Origin: Neoroseomonas lacus | GTDB lineage: Bacteria; Pseudomonadota; Alphaproteobacteria; Acetobacterales; Acetobacteraceae | DNA: 64,000 nt | Direction: 5' to 3' | NCBI RefSeq assembly: GCF_014644535.1 | Contig: NZ_BMKW01000007.1 | Location: 1 to 64,000, forward strand | In this document: positions 62,457 to 64,000 of the stretch, in pieces | How the letters are laid out: each line of letters begins with the position of its first letter | How positions within the stretch are numbered: the first letter of the stretch is position 1 | Program-made: the position numbers and the translations under genes | Notes under the pieces: model-generated | Database searches by the model: none | Told to the model about the DNA's origin: nothing | What the model saw: only the letters and a program-made list of their open reading frames with translations

Positions 62457-62721
62457 GGGCGGTCCTTTGCGACGGTCGTCGGCGGGAACCTACTGGCGGT
62501 GGCGCGAGGCTGAAAGGGGCCAGCGCGCCGTGACGGTCTCCACATGGTCCCGGGACGGGCCTTCATGACGGCGGCAAGGCCAGCCGGTCACAATGACTGG
62601 GACGATGCCCGAGCTGACTTGGTAAGAATGCTGCGATTGCGAAGGGTCTGACGACAGAAAAATACACAATCAGCGTGAGATAGCATGCTTTCCGCTTGCC
62701 TTCACGTCAGCGGAAGCTCTA

Positions 62722-62757
62722 GAAAAAGAAAGGGCCGCGCCCCAAAGGTCGCGGCCC
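62722..62757 (-). terminator. Strong factor-independent terminator
   Basis: On the minus strand GGGCCGCG pairs with CGCGGCCC around a 10-base loop, followed at once by TTTCTTTTTC. It ends a minus-strand transcript coming from the structured region or the DUF1467 gene, and insulates proS. Confidence 0.8.
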
Positions 62758-62870
62758 AAGTTTAGGGAGGAAACGCCAGTCACACGGCAGGAAGAGAACC
62801 AATCTCTTCCTGAAAATAAGAATGGCCGCACACGGCCCTGGCGACAACGAAAAATACCGCAACGCAGGAT
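62722..62870 (-). ncRNA. Candidate structured small RNA ending at the terminator
   Basis: Three consecutive stems lie on the minus strand: GGCCG-TGTG-CGGCC (62824-62837), GGAAGAG-ATTGGTT-CTCTTCC (62790-62810) and the terminator stem at 62732-62757. There is no reading frame that looks like protein. Upstream, a 10-bp inverted repeat (62862-62871 with 62892-62901) encloses GCGG-TTCAGCG-CCGC-TTTTTT, which could terminate the DUF1467 mRNA. I could not match it to 6S, SRP, RNase P or tmRNA. It may also be just a long 3-prime untranslated region. Confidence 0.35.
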
Positions 62871-62942
62871 GAAAAAAGCGGCGCTGAACCGCATCCTGCG
62901 TAAAAGCGGAGCAAATCCGCCAACTGGATGCCACATTACGCA

Positions 62943-63206
62943 TCACGGCGCCGGTAGCGCAAAGGTCCCGCTGCGGAAGGAGAGCCAGTCGCTCTCGACC
63001 AGCGCGAAAATGCCCAACCAACCGATGCCCGCGACGATCGTCGTCGCGATCGCCTTGCGCAACAGATGCGTCGCGGCCGGCGTGCCGCGCCATCCGCCAT
63101 CGGCCGGGTTGCTGTCGGATACCGGGCGCGTCCCGATCGGCAGGATGCAGAACAGAACCGTCCACCAGACCAGCAGGTAGACGACAACTCCAGTGAACCA
63201 TGTCAT
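62943..63206 (-). CDS. DUF1467-family small membrane protein
   Basis: The protein has 87 residues with two membrane helices: MTWFTGVVVYLLVWWTVLFCILPIG and TTIVAGIGWLGIFALVESDWLSF. Between them the conserved cytoplasmic or periplasmic loop GTRPVSDSNPADGGWRGTPAATHLLRKA is interrupted only by small residues. DUF1467 proteins occur in Alphaproteobacteria, often near proS and the lol genes, and have no known function. The frame continues upstream as a long Pro-rich shadow of the Gly-rich gene on the other strand, so the ATG at 63206 is chosen. Confidence 0.85.
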   Translation of the reverse strand: MTWFTGVVVYLLVWWTVLFCILPIGTRPVSDSNPADGGWRGTPAATHLLRKAIATTIVAGIGWLGIFALVESDWLSFRSGTFALPAP

Positions 63207-63288
63207 GGTAAATAGGTGCAGCGTTTTCGGGACGCGCGCCAGAGGGCCTGAGTCATTTGGCGCGCTCCGGCCGTAAGGAACAGTCCAG

Positions 63289-64000
63289 ATGCCGCAGATC
63301 GCCCGTATTCTCCCCTCCTCCCGCATCATCCTGCTGATCGGCGGTGTCGCGTTCGCGACTGTGCCGTCTCTGCTGCCGATCTTTAACGCCGGCGCCCAGG
63401 CCGCCGGTGGTGGAGGTGGTGGCGGCGGAGGTGGTGGCGGCGGAGGTGGCGGCGGTGGGGGTGGTGGCGGCGGAGGTAGCGGCGGTGGAGGTGGTGGCGG
63501 CAACGGCGGCGGAAGCGGTGGCGGGAACGGTGGTGGCGGCGGCAATGGCGGCGGACACGGGAGTAGCGGTGCCGGCAACGCCGGCGGACATGGGAGCGGC
63601 GGTCCCGGCAATGCCAGCGGCAACGCCAGCAACAGTGGCGGGCTCGGCTCCGGGCGCGGCGGCCCTGGCAATGCGGAGCGCGGTGACCCCGGTCACGATC
63701 GCGGCGCAGTCGCGAGTGCCCTCGGCGCATTGAACGCGGCGCACGCCTCCGCGACCGCGCGGGCCAATGCCGCACCAAATTCCCGTGTCGGGCAGATCGC
63801 CTCCTATGAACAGGCGATGCTAAGCGCGCTCGCCCTGCCGGCCTTCACCCCAACGCAGGTCGCCTACCGCAACAGCGCGATCGCCTCGGCGAGGGCGCAG
63901 GAACTCGACGACGCAGCGAACCGGCCGCTCAGCGCGGCGGTCGTTGCCCGGGTCGACAGCCTGCTCGGCCTGCCGCCCTCCGATCCTCGGCTGGGGGTCA
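63289..64000 (+). CDS. Secreted glycine-rich protein, C-terminus cut by right edge
   Basis: At least 237 residues, open to the last base. ATG at 63289 has TAAGGAA 8 bases upstream. A signal peptide (PSSRIILLIGGVAFATVPSLL...GAQA) is followed by an almost pure glycine stretch of about 30 residues. Asn, Ser and His interruptions then appear (NGGGSGGGNGG, GHGSSGAGNAGGHG), and then a helical Ala-rich domain (RGAVASALGALNAAHASATARAN, SYEQAMLSALALPAFTP). The tail resembles the small alpha-helical domains at the ends of other Gly-rich alphaproteobacterial exported proteins. Function unknown; a cell-surface or matrix role is a guess. Confidence 0.75.
   Translation, partial: MPQIARILPSSRIILLIGGVAFATVPSLLPIFNAGAQAAGGGGGGGGGGGGGGGGGGGGGGGGSGGGGGGGNGGGSGGGNGGGGGNGGGHGSSGAGNAGGHGSGGPGNASGNASNSGGLGSGRGGPGNAERGDPGHDRGAVASALGALNAAHASATARANAAPNSRVGQIASYEQAMLSALALPAFTPTQVAYRNSAIASARAQELDDAANRPLSAAVVARVDSLLGLPPSDPRLGV

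Noticed and set aside
63253..63744. Minus-strand Ala/Thr-rich and Pro-rich frames
   Set aside because: They are antisense readings of the GGN repeat tract; the plus-strand frame has a signal peptide and a ribosome-binding site.

Overview
The window is high-GC throughout, has very tight gene packing with ATGA/GTGA/TTGA start-stop overlaps, and carries a proS-lolC-lolD block, a DUF1467 protein, a dnaE1-type polymerase and many IS3/IS5/IS630 remnants. This points to an alphaproteobacterium, most likely Acetobacteraceae of the Roseomonas type. The genus is inferred from the style of the proteins and was not tested.

Layout. (1) Positions 1-4390 are a mobile-element scar: an IS3-family element running off the left edge, a broken beta-helix gene facing an intact secreted beta-helix paralogue, a second IS3-family element with clear terminal inverted repeats, and an IS5 transposase stub. 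(2) Positions 4391-9864 (+) are a six-gene nucleotide-sugar operon: a hexapeptide acetyltransferase, a Gfo/Idh/MocA dehydrogenase and a DegT aminotransferase resembling the WbpD/WbpB/WbpE set for diacetamido-uronic acid, then an epimerase/dehydratase, a second DegT aminotransferase and a PglD/NeuD-like acyltransferase. (3) Positions 10068-19873 (-) are a type I secretion operon: an HlyB-like ABC exporter with a degenerate C39 domain, an HlyD-like adaptor, a 1931-residue repeat protein (DUF6605-like head, five DUF4082 repeats, four cadherin-like spacers) and a small hypothetical. (4) Positions 20021-33975 hold ordinary metabolic genes: a CobW GTPase, pirin, a hypothetical, mazG, a molybdopterin oxidoreductase, an amidase, a class III aminotransferase, dnaE and a HupE/UreJ protein.

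(5) Positions 33976-59207 look like an inserted glycan island. In many Alphaproteobacteria proS, lolC/E, lolD and dnaE are consecutive on one strand. Here the lolD and dnaE ends are about 26 kb apart, and the gap is bordered by a frameshifted serine recombinase tail plus a dead IS630 on the dnaE side and an IS3 transposase tail on the lolD side. The island carries methyltransferases, a TPR-GT2 protein, an alginate-lyase-like protein, a beta-helix/zinc-ribbon/methyltransferase fusion, a pyruvyltransferase with a C-terminal repeat module, and a nine-gene overlapping operon (58623 down to 46737). That operon encodes a TPR-hydrolase, pyruvyltransferase, acyl carrier protein, GT2, two PhyH dioxygenases, a fatty-acyl-AMP ligase, an atypical P450 and a double GT4. 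I consider this operon the best candidate for an undescribed system: ACP-bound acyl activation and oxidation coupled to glycan assembly.

(6) Positions 59208-64000 return to core genes (lolD, lolC, proS, DUF1467). They also contain a structured intergenic region with a strong terminator and a glycine-rich secreted protein cut by the right edge. I saw no tRNA, rRNA or CRISPR array.
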